The translations under genes and the position numbers were made by a program. The notes under the pieces are model-generated. The model had not been told where the DNA came from and did not search any database. It saw nothing but the letters and a program-made list of their open reading frames with translations. This document shows positions 7,728 to 14,741 of a stretch of DNA of 34,540 bases, one piece after another (the first letter of the stretch is position 1; each line of letters begins with the position of its first letter). Location of the stretch: NCBI GenBank assembly GCA_022452035.1, contig JAKURV010000023.1, positions 1-34,540 of the forward strand. Direction: 5' to 3'. Origin of the DNA: Acidimicrobiales bacterium. GTDB taxonomy: Bacteria; Actinomycetota; Acidimicrobiia; Acidimicrobiales; MedAcidi-G1.

Positions 7728-8792
7728 TTATGGCATGGCCCGATCGCTTAGATCGACGATTGTGGCATCGACCCAGCCAGCGGCCACGAACTCATCAACG
7801 ATGGCCTTCGCGTACCGCCAGGCCCCGAGGGCCTCCAGATGGCCGTAGGGCGGAGGAGACCGCAACTCCCCCATCCCGTCGATACAGCCAGGCTCTGCCT
7901 CCTCACAAGGCGCAGACTGGAGGAAGCGTCCGCCCGGTGACACCGACGCCCAAGTCGAGAGGAACCGGACGTTCCCACCGGGATACCGCTCGGGCATGGT
8001 CCGAAAGACTGGGTGGGTCCCCGAGACCAGGTCTCCCCGACTCACCGGTTGGTCGACGAACAGCACCCGACTCTCAGTGCGTACCGCCAGATCGACGAGG
8101 CGTTCGCTGTCGGCAAGGTACTTCTCCTCATAGGCCTCGCCACGCAGCGGCCTCCCATCGGCGCCGGCCATGCACGGGGTCAGAGCGTTCCCGCCGTGGT
8201 CGACTACATATACGTGAGGATTCCACTCCTCAAGATTCTCAAAACCAAGGTCGCCGCCGCGGTCGGCGAACCAGTCGCACAGGGCCGTGCCGGCGAAGTG
8301 TCGCCGTTCAACGTCGGCGAACCGGCCAAGGATCCACTTCAGGTATGGCGAAATCTGGTCGGTGATCGAGTCTCCAGTGAGCACCACCCGAAGTCTCTCT
8401 CCGGGTTCCAGTTGGATGGGCGAGGGCGGTGGTTCGGCCAGCACAGTGGTCGACGCCAGATCGACGACTGTCGTAGCGATTGGAACGGTTGTCGTCGCCG
8501 GCTCCGCTGTGGTGGTAGGTGGAACCGTGGCGGTAGACGGAACTGCAGCACTCGCGGGTGTTGTAGTTGTAGTCAGAGCCTCCGTGGTCGTCGCCGGTAC
8601 CGCGGTTGTTGTCGGCGCCACCGTCGTGGTCGATACCGCGTTCGTGGTTGGTGTCGTGGTCGGCGCCGTGTTCGCGATAGGTGTCGTAGTCGTGGTCGTT
8701 GATTCAGTCGAGGTTGGTGCTGCTGTGTCAGAACTACCGCCACACCCCGAGACGATCAACAAGACCGTCACCGCAACAGCGTGCGCCCTCAC
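7728..8792 (-). CDS. SGNH/GDSL-type lipoprotein with long Thr-rich linker
   Basis: A 354-residue exported lipoprotein. The signal peptide ends in a VSGC lipobox (C17). Residues of about 21-115 are a low-complexity Thr/Val/Ala/Pro linker, probably spanning the cell wall. The C-terminal domain shows SGNH blocks: VVLTGDSITDQ (nucleophile Ser), the DHGGNALTPC region in the place of block III, and YGHLEALGAWRYA for the His block. It may be an esterase or O-acetyl transferase-like hydrolase of surface polymers; the catalytic Asp is not obvious. The GTG start is 6 nt after the repeat-borne TGACAGACT box (a leaderless arrangement). Copies D and E of the dispersed repeat flank the gene. Confidence 0.8.
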   Translation of the reverse strand: MRAHAVAVTVLLIVSGCGGSSDTAAPTSTESTTTTTTPIANTAPTTTPTTNAVSTTTVAPTTTAVPATTTEALTTTTTPASAAVPSTATVPPTTTAEPATTTVPIATTVVDLASTTVLAEPPPSPIQLEPGERLRVVLTGDSITDQISPYLKWILGRFADVERRHFAGTALCDWFADRGGDLGFENLEEWNPHVYVVDHGGNALTPCMAGADGRPLRGEAYEEKYLADSERLVDLAVRTESRVLFVDQPVSRGDLVSGTHPVFRTMPERYPGGNVRFLSTWASVSPGGRFLQSAPCEEAEPGCIDGMGELRSPPPYGHLEALGAWRYAKAIVDEFVAAGWVDATIVDLSDRAMP

Positions 8793-8798
8793 ATCCCA

Positions 8799-8865
8799 AG
8801 TCTGTCACCCCTCCCCAGTGCAGGGTGGAGCGAGGTACGAGCCCCCAGATGGCGATACGTGCAGC
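8799..8865 (+). repeat. Dispersed repeat copy E with outward promoter-like box
   Basis: AGTCTGTCACCCCTCCCC is identical to copy B over 18 bp. It is followed by ACGAGCCCCCAGATGGCGAT and ACGTGCAGC. On the minus strand TGACAGACT ends 6 nt before the GTG of the SGNH lipoprotein gene at 8792. Confidence 0.8.
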
Positions 8866-8972
8866 GGCTGAAAGGAAGGCCCATCGCCTCCCGTTAGGGG
8901 TGTTCCGTTTAAGCAATTAGACCTAAGGGGTGCACTACGTAACCGGCGTCGGCTGTGTACGCACGGTGGGAC

Positions 8973-8978
8973 TACGGT
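8973..8978 (+). promoter_or_regulatory. Leaderless -10 (TACGGT) for haloalkane dehalogenase
   Basis: TACGGT lies 8 nt before the ATG at 8987, and no ribosome site is visible. This fits the TANNNT-N6-8-start pattern seen at many genes here. Confidence 0.5.
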
Positions 8979-8986
8979 CCGCCGGT

Positions 8987-9874
8987 ATGACCCCAACCGC
9001 AGGAAAGCACCCGACCGACAAGCGGTTCGCCACCGTCAACGGCAGGCGGATGGCCTACGTGGAGGTCGGTGAGGGCGACCCGATCGTGTTCCTGCACGGC
9101 AACCCCACGTCGTCGTACCTCTGGCGCAACGTCATCCCGCACGTGGCCGGCCTTGGACGCTGTATCGCCCCCGACCTGATCGGCCAGGGCGATTCGGAGA
9201 AGTTGGACGACTCCGGCCCCGGCTCATACCGGTTCGTGGAACACCGCACCTACCTGTGGGAACTGTTGGAACAGATCGGCGTGACGGGACGCGTGACTCT
9301 GGTCGTGCACGACTGGGGTTCGGCTCTCGGGTTCGACTGGGCCGCCAACCACCCCGAGGCGGTGGCCGGGATCTGCTACATGGAGGCCATCGTCCGGCCT
9401 ATAGCTACGTGGGACGAGTGGCCCGAGGCCGCACAAGGCATCTTCCAGGCCTTCCGGTCGCCGGCGGGCGAGGACATGGTGCTGGAGAAAAACCTGTTCG
9501 TGGAGGCGGTTCTCCCTGGGGCGATGATCTGCAACCTGGCACCCGAGGACCACGACGAGTACCGGCGACCGTTCGCCGAACCGGGCGAAGGGCGGCGCCC
9601 TACTCTTACCTGGCCCCGTGAGATCCCGATAGCGGGCGAGCCGGCCGACGTGGTGTCAATCGCCTCGGCATACGCGGACTTCATGGCGTCGGCCCCGTTC
9701 CCGAAGTTGTTCGTGAACGCAGAACCCGGCGCCATCCTGACCGGCACCCAGCGCCAGTTCTGCCGTACCTGGCCCAACCAGACGGAGGTCACAGTCGCCG
9801 GAAACCACTTCATCCAGGAGGACTCCGCCGATGAGATAGGAGCGGCGCTGGCCGACTGGCACGCGTACCTGTAG
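8987..9874 (+). CDS. Haloalkane dehalogenase (HLD-II / LinB-DhaA type)
   Basis: A 295-residue alpha/beta hydrolase that would cleave carbon-halogen bonds to give an alcohol and halide. The diagnostic residues match the HLD-II subfamily: Asn39 (HGNPTSS) and Trp110 as halide-stabilising residues, Asp109 nucleophile in HDWG, Glu133 (YMEAI) as catalytic acid and His274 (GNHFIQED) as base. These sit one to two positions from LinB numbering (N38, D108, W109, E132, H272, from memory). The frame is open for another 19 codons upstream, but the ATG at 8987 gives the family length and has a leaderless -10. A haloacid dehalogenase lies about 2 kb downstream on the other strand. Confidence 0.93.
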   Translation: MTPTAGKHPTDKRFATVNGRRMAYVEVGEGDPIVFLHGNPTSSYLWRNVIPHVAGLGRCIAPDLIGQGDSEKLDDSGPGSYRFVEHRTYLWELLEQIGVTGRVTLVVHDWGSALGFDWAANHPEAVAGICYMEAIVRPIATWDEWPEAAQGIFQAFRSPAGEDMVLEKNLFVEAVLPGAMICNLAPEDHDEYRRPFAEPGEGRRPTLTWPREIPIAGEPADVVSIASAYADFMASAPFPKLFVNAEPGAILTGTQRQFCRTWPNQTEVTVAGNHFIQEDSADEIGAALADWHAYL

Positions 9875-9949
9875 GCAGCAGGCAGCCACGAGGTGAGGGC
9901 CTAAAGTCGGGCGTTATCAAGAGGGCTACAGAAAGTTAGAGAAATCACC

Positions 9950-10060
9950 ATGGCTGGCAAAGACAAGGGTGGGCGGGCCAGCAAGACTCCCGCCTCCAAG
10001 ACCGCCAAAGAGAAGCGACAGGCAAAGAAAGACAAGAAAGCAGCGAAGGGCTCCCTCTAA
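9950..10060 (+). CDS. Lys/Arg-rich 36-residue protein
   Basis: A short gene that starts MAGKDKGGRASKTPASKTAK and ends KAAKGSL, followed by TAA. Over a third of residues are basic, with no hydrophobic core, so it is probably an unstructured nucleic-acid- or ribosome-associated protein. Short basic proteins of this look occur in actinobacteria, but I cannot name a family. The purine-rich AGTTAGAGAAATCACC before the ATG contains a weak ribosome site. It stands alone between the haloalkane dehalogenase and the serine hydrolase. Confidence 0.65.
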   Translation: MAGKDKGGRASKTPASKTAKEKRQAKKDKKAAKGSL

Positions 10061-10177
10061 ACCTGCTGGGGTCAGAAAAAGGGGGAGTTGGAATCTCGCC
10101 CCGTGGACTAGTGCCACGGCTGGGGCTTGTGCGATGCCATTTGTCAAACTCCAGCGGGCAGCTACCGGGAGAGATCA

Positions 10178-11359
10178 ATGACTCTGATACACGGCGAAGT
10201 GGCAGAAGGATTCGGGCCTGTCGCCGACGCCTTTGCCGACAACTTTGATCAGCGCGGCGAGGTCGGGGCCGCCTTCTGCCTTTACCTCGGTGGTAGCAGC
10301 GTGGTCGACGTCTGGGGTGGGATAGCCGATCCGGCAACCGGTCGCCCATGGGAGCGGGACACCCTCCAGTTGCACTTCTCGACCACCAAGGGCGTAGCCG
10401 CAATCTGTGCCGCCATTCTTTACGAACGAGGCCAGCTTGACTACGACTCACCGGTGACCGCCTACTGGCCCGAATTCGCGGCCGGCGGTAAGGGAGCAGT
10501 GACCGTCGCCCAGTGCATGTCCCACCAAGCCGGCCTGGCAGCCGTCGACACCCCGCTCACCCTCGACGAGATCTGCGACAAGGAACCTGTGCTCCGCGCC
10601 CTCGAGGTTCAAGAGCCCCTGTGGGCGCCGGGAACGGCCAACGGGTACCACGCCATCACCTACGGGTGGATCGTCGGCGAGATCCTGAAGCGGATCGACG
10701 GACGGCCCATCGGCCGCTTCCTAGCCGATGAGGTGGCCGGGACCCTGGGTATCGATTCGTTCATCGGTCTTCCTGAATCCGAAGAACACCGGGTCGCCCA
10801 GCTCATCCCCGCACCGGTGATCACTGACCCGCCAACTATCGAGCTAATAACGGCGATGATGGGTCCCGGATCTCTCGGCTACCGGTCCCTCACCATGGAC
10901 GGAGCGATGCTCGGCGACCAGGAATACGATCCCTCCGTTCCTCTCCAAATAGACACCTTCAACTCCCGCCAGGTACATGCAGCTGAGATTCCCGGAGCAG
11001 CCGGAATCAGCGAGGCCCGCGCTCTAGCCCGGATGTACGGGGCGTGTGTGAGCGAGATCGACGGGATCCGACTGATCAGTGACGACACGGTCCAGACGGT
11101 GCGGGCCGAGCGCTCGCGCGGGCCTGACAAGAGCCTCATTGTGGAATGTGCATGGGGAATGGGATTCATGAGGCACCTTGATACGAACCCGATGTTGACC
11201 GGAGAATCATTCGGACACCCGGGAGCCGGTGGTTCCCTGGCCTTCGGAGATCTCGACCATCAGGTGGGCTTCGGCTACGTCATGAACCAGATGGGCAACG
11301 GAGTCGCTGGAGACCCCCGGGCGAACGCTTTGATCGAGGCGGTCCGTTCCTGTCTGTGA
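10178..11359 (+). CDS. Serine hydrolase, beta-lactamase/EstB family
   Basis: A 393-residue protein of the class C beta-lactamase/penicillin-binding-protein fold. Motif 1 is S68-T-T-K71 (FSTTKG), motif 2 is the Tyr in NGYHAITYG, and motif 3 is replaced by HPGAGG near the C-terminus, as in EstB-type esterases. The GGIADPATGRPWERDT segment before motif 1 is typical of the family. No signal peptide, so a cytoplasmic esterase, lactamase or amidase is likelier than an antibiotic resistance enzyme. The frame is open to 10127, but the ATG at 10178 has GGGAGAG at a good distance and fits family length. The 3' end converges on the haloacid dehalogenase; repeat R2 lies between. Confidence 0.9.
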   Translation: MTLIHGEVAEGFGPVADAFADNFDQRGEVGAAFCLYLGGSSVVDVWGGIADPATGRPWERDTLQLHFSTTKGVAAICAAILYERGQLDYDSPVTAYWPEFAAGGKGAVTVAQCMSHQAGLAAVDTPLTLDEICDKEPVLRALEVQEPLWAPGTANGYHAITYGWIVGEILKRIDGRPIGRFLADEVAGTLGIDSFIGLPESEEHRVAQLIPAPVITDPPTIELITAMMGPGSLGYRSLTMDGAMLGDQEYDPSVPLQIDTFNSRQVHAAEIPGAAGISEARALARMYGACVSEIDGIRLISDDTVQTVRAERSRGPDKSLIVECAWGMGFMRHLDTNPMLTGESFGHPGAGGSLAFGDLDHQVGFGYVMNQMGNGVAGDPRANALIEAVRSCL

Positions 11360-11426
11360 ACGACCGGAGTGGTCCCTTAAAAGCGGAATAGCAAGATCAG
11401 GTTCTGGCTTTCCGTGGTCCACTCCC

Positions 11427-11496
11427 AGGGGCGCACTACATACCCGAAAGCCCTGCCTGTGTTGAGGCCAAGGCTAAGTGAGCCAACTCGATGGCC
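11427..11496 (+). repeat. Intergenic repeat R2
   Basis: Second copy of the R1 repeat (7405-7471), same orientation. It shares AGGGGCG, CCCTGCCTGTGTTGAGGC (one base different from R1 in the middle) and CTCGATGGCC. It lies between two convergent genes. Confidence 0.75.
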
Positions 11497-11514
11497 GGGG
11501 GGGTCGTCAACCTG

Positions 11515-12234
11515 TCACAAGGTCAACTCAACTGCCACAGCAGCAGCCATCTCTGCCAGGGAGAAGAAGAGGTAGTCGGTTGCTGGAAGATCGGAAGTAG
11601 CTGTCTCCGAGAGACGGTTACGGTCGATCCAAGCGTTGTCAAGACCGATTGAGCGGGCTGGGATGTGGTCGTGTCGAACGCCCTGCGCCGTATGCAAGAT
11701 GTCCGACTTGCCGTACCCCAGATCAGACTCCACGTGTTTGATCAGATACTCGAAGTTAGAGAGGTCCGGCTTGTACGAGCCGATGTCCTCAGCTGTGTAG
11801 ACGGCATCAAACTCAATACCCAACAGAGCGCTGGAAGCTGCAAAGCCCGCACGATCAACGTTCGAGAGAATGACGAGCCCAAAGTGCTCTGACAGGAACC
11901 TAAGAGCTTCGGTTGAGTCGGGAAACGCCGGCCAAGATGGAACTGACGCACCGAACGCATGATCGAGTATTGGTGTCGTGACTAGCTTCAGGTCCTCGGC
12001 TAGCGCCCGGTGCACACATTCCAGAACGGTGGGATAGGCCATGGTGGGTGTTGCAACCTGCTGCTCCGCTTCAAAGTTGTTGAAGGCCGCAATCAAGGCG
12101 TTTCGCGTGAGCCCAGTCGCTGGGTTCTCTCTAAGCAGCGGTTGGAACGCTTCCCAGATTCCGGCCTCCCAGTCGATGAGTGTGCCGTAACAGTCGAAGG
12201 TAAGAACTGAGTGGTCAGTGAGTCGGCGAGTCAT
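11515..12234 (-). CDS. Haloacid dehalogenase, type II (HAD superfamily)
   Basis: A 239-residue cytoplasmic HAD hydrolase. Motif I is FDCYGTLIDWE (nucleophile Asp14; the type II pattern is DxYGT), motif II is LSNVD, motif III is the Lys in YKPDLSNF, and the tail HTAQGVRHDHIPARSIGLDNAWIDR matches the late conserved block of L-2-haloacid dehalogenases. The predicted reaction is hydrolysis of 2-haloalkanoates to hydroxyacids, though related sequences act as phosphatases. It is the last gene of a probable four-gene minus-strand run (DUF805, alpha/beta hydrolase, MBL hydrolase, HAD; gaps of 24, 39 and 47 bp). The ATG at 12234 has no clear ribosome site. Confidence 0.87.
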   Translation of the reverse strand: MTRRLTDHSVLTFDCYGTLIDWEAGIWEAFQPLLRENPATGLTRNALIAAFNNFEAEQQVATPTMAYPTVLECVHRALAEDLKLVTTPILDHAFGASVPSWPAFPDSTEALRFLSEHFGLVILSNVDRAGFAASSALLGIEFDAVYTAEDIGSYKPDLSNFEYLIKHVESDLGYGKSDILHTAQGVRHDHIPARSIGLDNAWIDRNRLSETATSDLPATDYLFFSLAEMAAAVAVELTL

Positions 12235-12281
12235 TTTCGAATAGAACCCATGTGTTGGTTGTCCTCTGGGTCTGACCCGAT

Positions 12282-13115
12282 TCAGATCCCGTGGACTTCG
12301 ACCCTGTGTAGGTCGTCGCCTAACTCGATGGTGCCGGAGAAGTGGACGGCAGCAAGGTCACGCCAGTCCTCGCCACCGCCGGATGGGAATGCTGGTACGT
12401 AGTGCGTAAGCACCAGGGTCTCCATTGAAGCCCGTGCCGCTGTCTTCGCAGCCTCTTCGGGAGAGGAGTGATAGTTGAGTATGTCTTGCGCCCTCTGCGC
12501 TGGAACGTTCTCGATGATGTCCTTGCGGATGACCGTGTGCACTAGAGCCTGCGCACCAGTGCACAGCCTGTCGAGGCCTTCGCACGGCACGGTGTCACCG
12601 GCGACGACTAGCGACGCGCCCTCGTAGTCCAGGCGGAATCCGATACTGGGTTCTACCGGTTTGTGGTCTGTGGGGGCGCAGGAGACACGTACCTGTCCGC
12701 CTAGGTCGATCTCCTCCTCGGTCACTTCGATGACCTCGACCTGGGGTGGGTAGTTCAGGTCTTCGTGGTGGGAGGTGCGGTAGCCGATGTCTGGTTCAAG
12801 CGAGGCGAGGATGTGGTCGATGACGGACCTCGTCCCAACAGGACCGACGATGATGAGTGGTGATGGTTCGAAGGTCATGACCCACCTGGTGGTGATCACG
12901 TCGTTCAGGTCGGTGATGTGATCGCTGTGTAAATGGGTCAGCAGCACAGCACTGAGTTGGCCTGCACTGCTACCGGCACCCCCCAGTCGCATGAGTACTG
13001 CTCGGCCAGCGTCGATCAGAAACTGTTCAGTGCCACCGGTAACGAGCGTGGCTGGTCCGGCTCGGTTCGGGTCGGGCAGGGGGCTACCGGTCCCCAGGAG
13101 TGTGATGGCAAGCAT
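12282..13115 (-). CDS. Metallo-beta-lactamase-fold hydrolase (RNase Z/AtsA-like)
   Basis: A 277-residue zinc hydrolase. The N-terminus LLGTGSPLPDPNRAG is typical of the RNase Z/alkylsulfatase branch. The zinc motif is H61-L-H63-S-D65-H66, with further ligands likely in PTDH, in GDT, and in LTHY near the C-terminus. The RNase Z HEATF-type motif is replaced by LVHTVIR with a downstream NYHSSPEEAA, so a small-molecule ester or lactone hydrolase is more likely than tRNA 3'-end processing. The substrate is unknown. Gaps of 39 and 47 bp to its same-strand neighbours suggest cotranscription. Confidence 0.85.
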   Translation of the reverse strand: MLAITLLGTGSPLPDPNRAGPATLVTGGTEQFLIDAGRAVLMRLGGAGSSAGQLSAVLLTHLHSDHITDLNDVITTRWVMTFEPSPLIIVGPVGTRSVIDHILASLEPDIGYRTSHHEDLNYPPQVEVIEVTEEEIDLGGQVRVSCAPTDHKPVEPSIGFRLDYEGASLVVAGDTVPCEGLDRLCTGAQALVHTVIRKDIIENVPAQRAQDILNYHSSPEEAAKTAARASMETLVLTHYVPAFPSGGGEDWRDLAAVHFSGTIELGDDLHRVEVHGI

Positions 13116-13154
13116 GTGATCTTCGTGACAGTGCTTCGGACTAGGTGACGCTCT

Positions 13155-14069
13155 CTAATGAGAGCCGGCACGCCGACAGTTCTCGACGATTGCGTCTCGG
13201 ATCTCAAGCCAGCGTGGTCTGGGCAGGTCGTGTCCCATGTCTGGAATACCTAGAAATCGGGAGCCCGGAATAGCTTTGGCTGTCGTCTTTCCGCCACTCG
13301 GCTTAACCAGTGGGTCGACTAGGCCATGAATGACCAGGGTTGGCGCGATCACCGAACTCAGAAGGGTCGTGCGATCACGAGTACTGGCGATTGCCGACAT
13401 CTGTCGCTCCACTCCTTCCGGTAAGAAGCTTCGGGAAACTTGCGCTTGAGCGTGTTCCCGGTGCTCTTCGGCGTCGAAGTGAGGTCCGGCAATCAGGCGG
13501 AACGTCTCCACGTTGTCTTCCACGGCTGTTTCCAGTGTGGGCTTTGGCCGCCCGACAAGCTTCGAAATCAGCGACGCAGCCATACCGCCATTTCGACGGT
13601 CGCCGGTGTTCGACATGATGGAGCACATGGTTCGGACCCGAGTCGGGTGGTTGATTGCTATCTCCTGGACGATCATTCCGCCCATTGACACACCAACGAC
13701 ATGGGCAGAATCGATGTTGAGATGGTCGAGGAGGCCGACGGCATCGGCTGCCATTTCGACCATCGAGTAGGCCACCCCTTTGACCGGTTTCTTGGTGAGG
13801 ATCGATCGAACCACGCTGGCCTGATTAGGCGGCTTCCAGGTTCCCTGCGACGAAAGTCCACTGTCGCGATTGTCGAACCGAATGACCTGAAAGCCCTTTT
13901 CGACAAACAGCTCGACGAAGTCATCGCGCCAGTCGGTCAGCTGGCCTCCCAGGCCCATAACAAGCAGTAGTGGTTCGCCCTCGCCACGGAAGTCGTATTC
14001 GATCGTGACTCCGTTGATGTCAGCTTGGGGCATCGACGGACCGTAACCGCTGACCTGCGGGGCTGGCAT
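13155..14069 (-). CDS. Alpha/beta hydrolase, paralogue of 1886-2770
   Basis: A 304-residue alpha/beta hydrolase with nucleophile elbow GVSMGG, an acid in HGLVDPLV and a base in PDMGHDLPRP. The conserved strings VIRFDNRDSGLS, GVSMGGMIVQ and TMCSIMSNTG match the paralogue near the left edge, though the ends differ. It probably acts as an esterase or C-C hydrolase; the substrate is unknown. The ATG at 14069 has AAAGGGGATG upstream; an internal ATG at 14033 lacks a ribosome site. It follows DUF805 by 24 bp. Confidence 0.87.
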   Translation of the reverse strand: MPAPQVSGYGPSMPQADINGVTIEYDFRGEGEPLLLVMGLGGQLTDWRDDFVELFVEKGFQVIRFDNRDSGLSSQGTWKPPNQASVVRSILTKKPVKGVAYSMVEMAADAVGLLDHLNIDSAHVVGVSMGGMIVQEIAINHPTRVRTMCSIMSNTGDRRNGGMAASLISKLVGRPKPTLETAVEDNVETFRLIAGPHFDAEEHREHAQAQVSRSFLPEGVERQMSAIASTRDRTTLLSSVIAPTLVIHGLVDPLVKPSGGKTTAKAIPGSRFLGIPDMGHDLPRPRWLEIRDAIVENCRRAGSH

Positions 14070-14093
14070 TTCGTGCCATCCCCTTTGTCGTTC

Positions 14094-14516
14094 CTAGGAA
14101 ATGATTGGGCCTGCTGGTCCTGTTATCTCAGGGTTGTCAGACCCAGGCTCGGCGGGTGAAGCGTCCCCAGGCGGCGGACCCCAAGCGTTTGCCTCATTCT
14201 CGCCGGAGCGACATGCCCAGACGATAAGCAGAATGACTCCGATCCCGGTGAGGACGATGAGTAGCCACCAACCGCTGCGACCTATGTCGTGCAGGCGCCT
14301 GATGCCGAGGGCGATACCGGGGCAGAGCCAGGCCAGTTGGTAGATCACCTCTAAGGGGCCTGGCTCATCTGAGGCGGTTCCAAAGACGAGTTCGGAAATA
14401 CCACCGAGAACGAACGAGATGATGATGGTTAGAACGAAGGGATACCAGTAGGCGGCACGCGATGACCGGCCCTTGAAATCCGTGTAGCGCTTCCAGGCCT
14501 CAACGTAATGCTTCAC
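14094..14516 (-). CDS. DUF805 (YhaH-type) membrane protein
   Basis: A 140-residue integral membrane protein. Its opening YVEAWKRYTDFKGRSSRAAYW is the DUF805 signature, followed by three to four hydrophobic helices (about 27-45, 58-72 and 82-103), the conserved RRLHDIGRSGWW loop, and a polar Pro/Gly-rich tail. The function is unknown. The GTG start has AGGAG 6-7 nt upstream. It is first in the minus-strand run ending at the haloacid dehalogenase. Confidence 0.9.
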   Translation of the reverse strand: MKHYVEAWKRYTDFKGRSSRAAYWYPFVLTIIISFVLGGISELVFGTASDEPGPLEVIYQLAWLCPGIALGIRRLHDIGRSGWWLLIVLTGIGVILLIVWACRSGENEANAWGPPPGDASPAEPGSDNPEITGPAGPIIS

Positions 14517-14633
14517 AGATCGCTCCTAATCGTGGTGACACCTAGGCACGCAGATCTCCTGATCCGGAGATACAAGTCACTAGCGGACTCACCTTAGGGG
14601 AGGGCCTCCGAGCGGACCCGCCCGCCTGCGCGT

Positions 14634-14668
14634 TTGGGCACCTAGGGGCTCCAGGGTCACCCCCCTCC
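14634..14668 (-). repeat. Degenerate relative of the dispersed repeat (copy F)
   Basis: Read on the minus strand, TGGAGCCCCTAGGTG followed by CCCAAACGCGCAG resembles AGGAGCCCTAGGTG-TAGATACGCGCAG of copy B, next to a C/G-run. The similarity is partial and the promoter-like box is in the wrong place, so this is a tentative member. Confidence 0.35.
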
Positions 14669-14694
14669 CCCAGAGCAAAAAATTGGGCTCTGGG
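14669..14694. other. Hairpin in divergent promoter region
   Basis: CCCAGAGC and GCTCTGGG form a perfect 8-bp stem around an A/T-rich loop, between the divergent DUF805 and amidase genes. It could be an operator dyad. It ends 35 bp before the amidase -10 hexamer. Confidence 0.4.
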
Positions 14695-14729
14695 CTAACT
14701 ACGAGTTCGGTCACCATTACGGAATTGTT

Positions 14730-14735
14730 TAGGTT
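14730..14735 (+). promoter_or_regulatory. Leaderless -10 (TAGGTT) for amidase
   Basis: TAGGTT, a 6-nt spacer, then GTG at 14742. No ribosome site precedes the GTG. Confidence 0.6.
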
Positions 14736-14741
14736 GCTGCA

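Noticed and set aside
8430-8735. CRISPR-like or tandem repeat array.
   Set aside because: It is the low-complexity Thr/Val/Ala/Pro linker of the SGNH lipoprotein, with irregular codon-level repetition and no spacers.
4011-8865. Integron attC sites flanking gene cassettes.
   Set aside because: No GTTRRRY/RYYYAAC core pairs are present in the repeats and no integrase is seen.
10178-11359. Beta-lactamase resistance gene.
   Set aside because: No signal peptide, and motif 3 is HPGAGG rather than KTG, as in EstB-type esterases.
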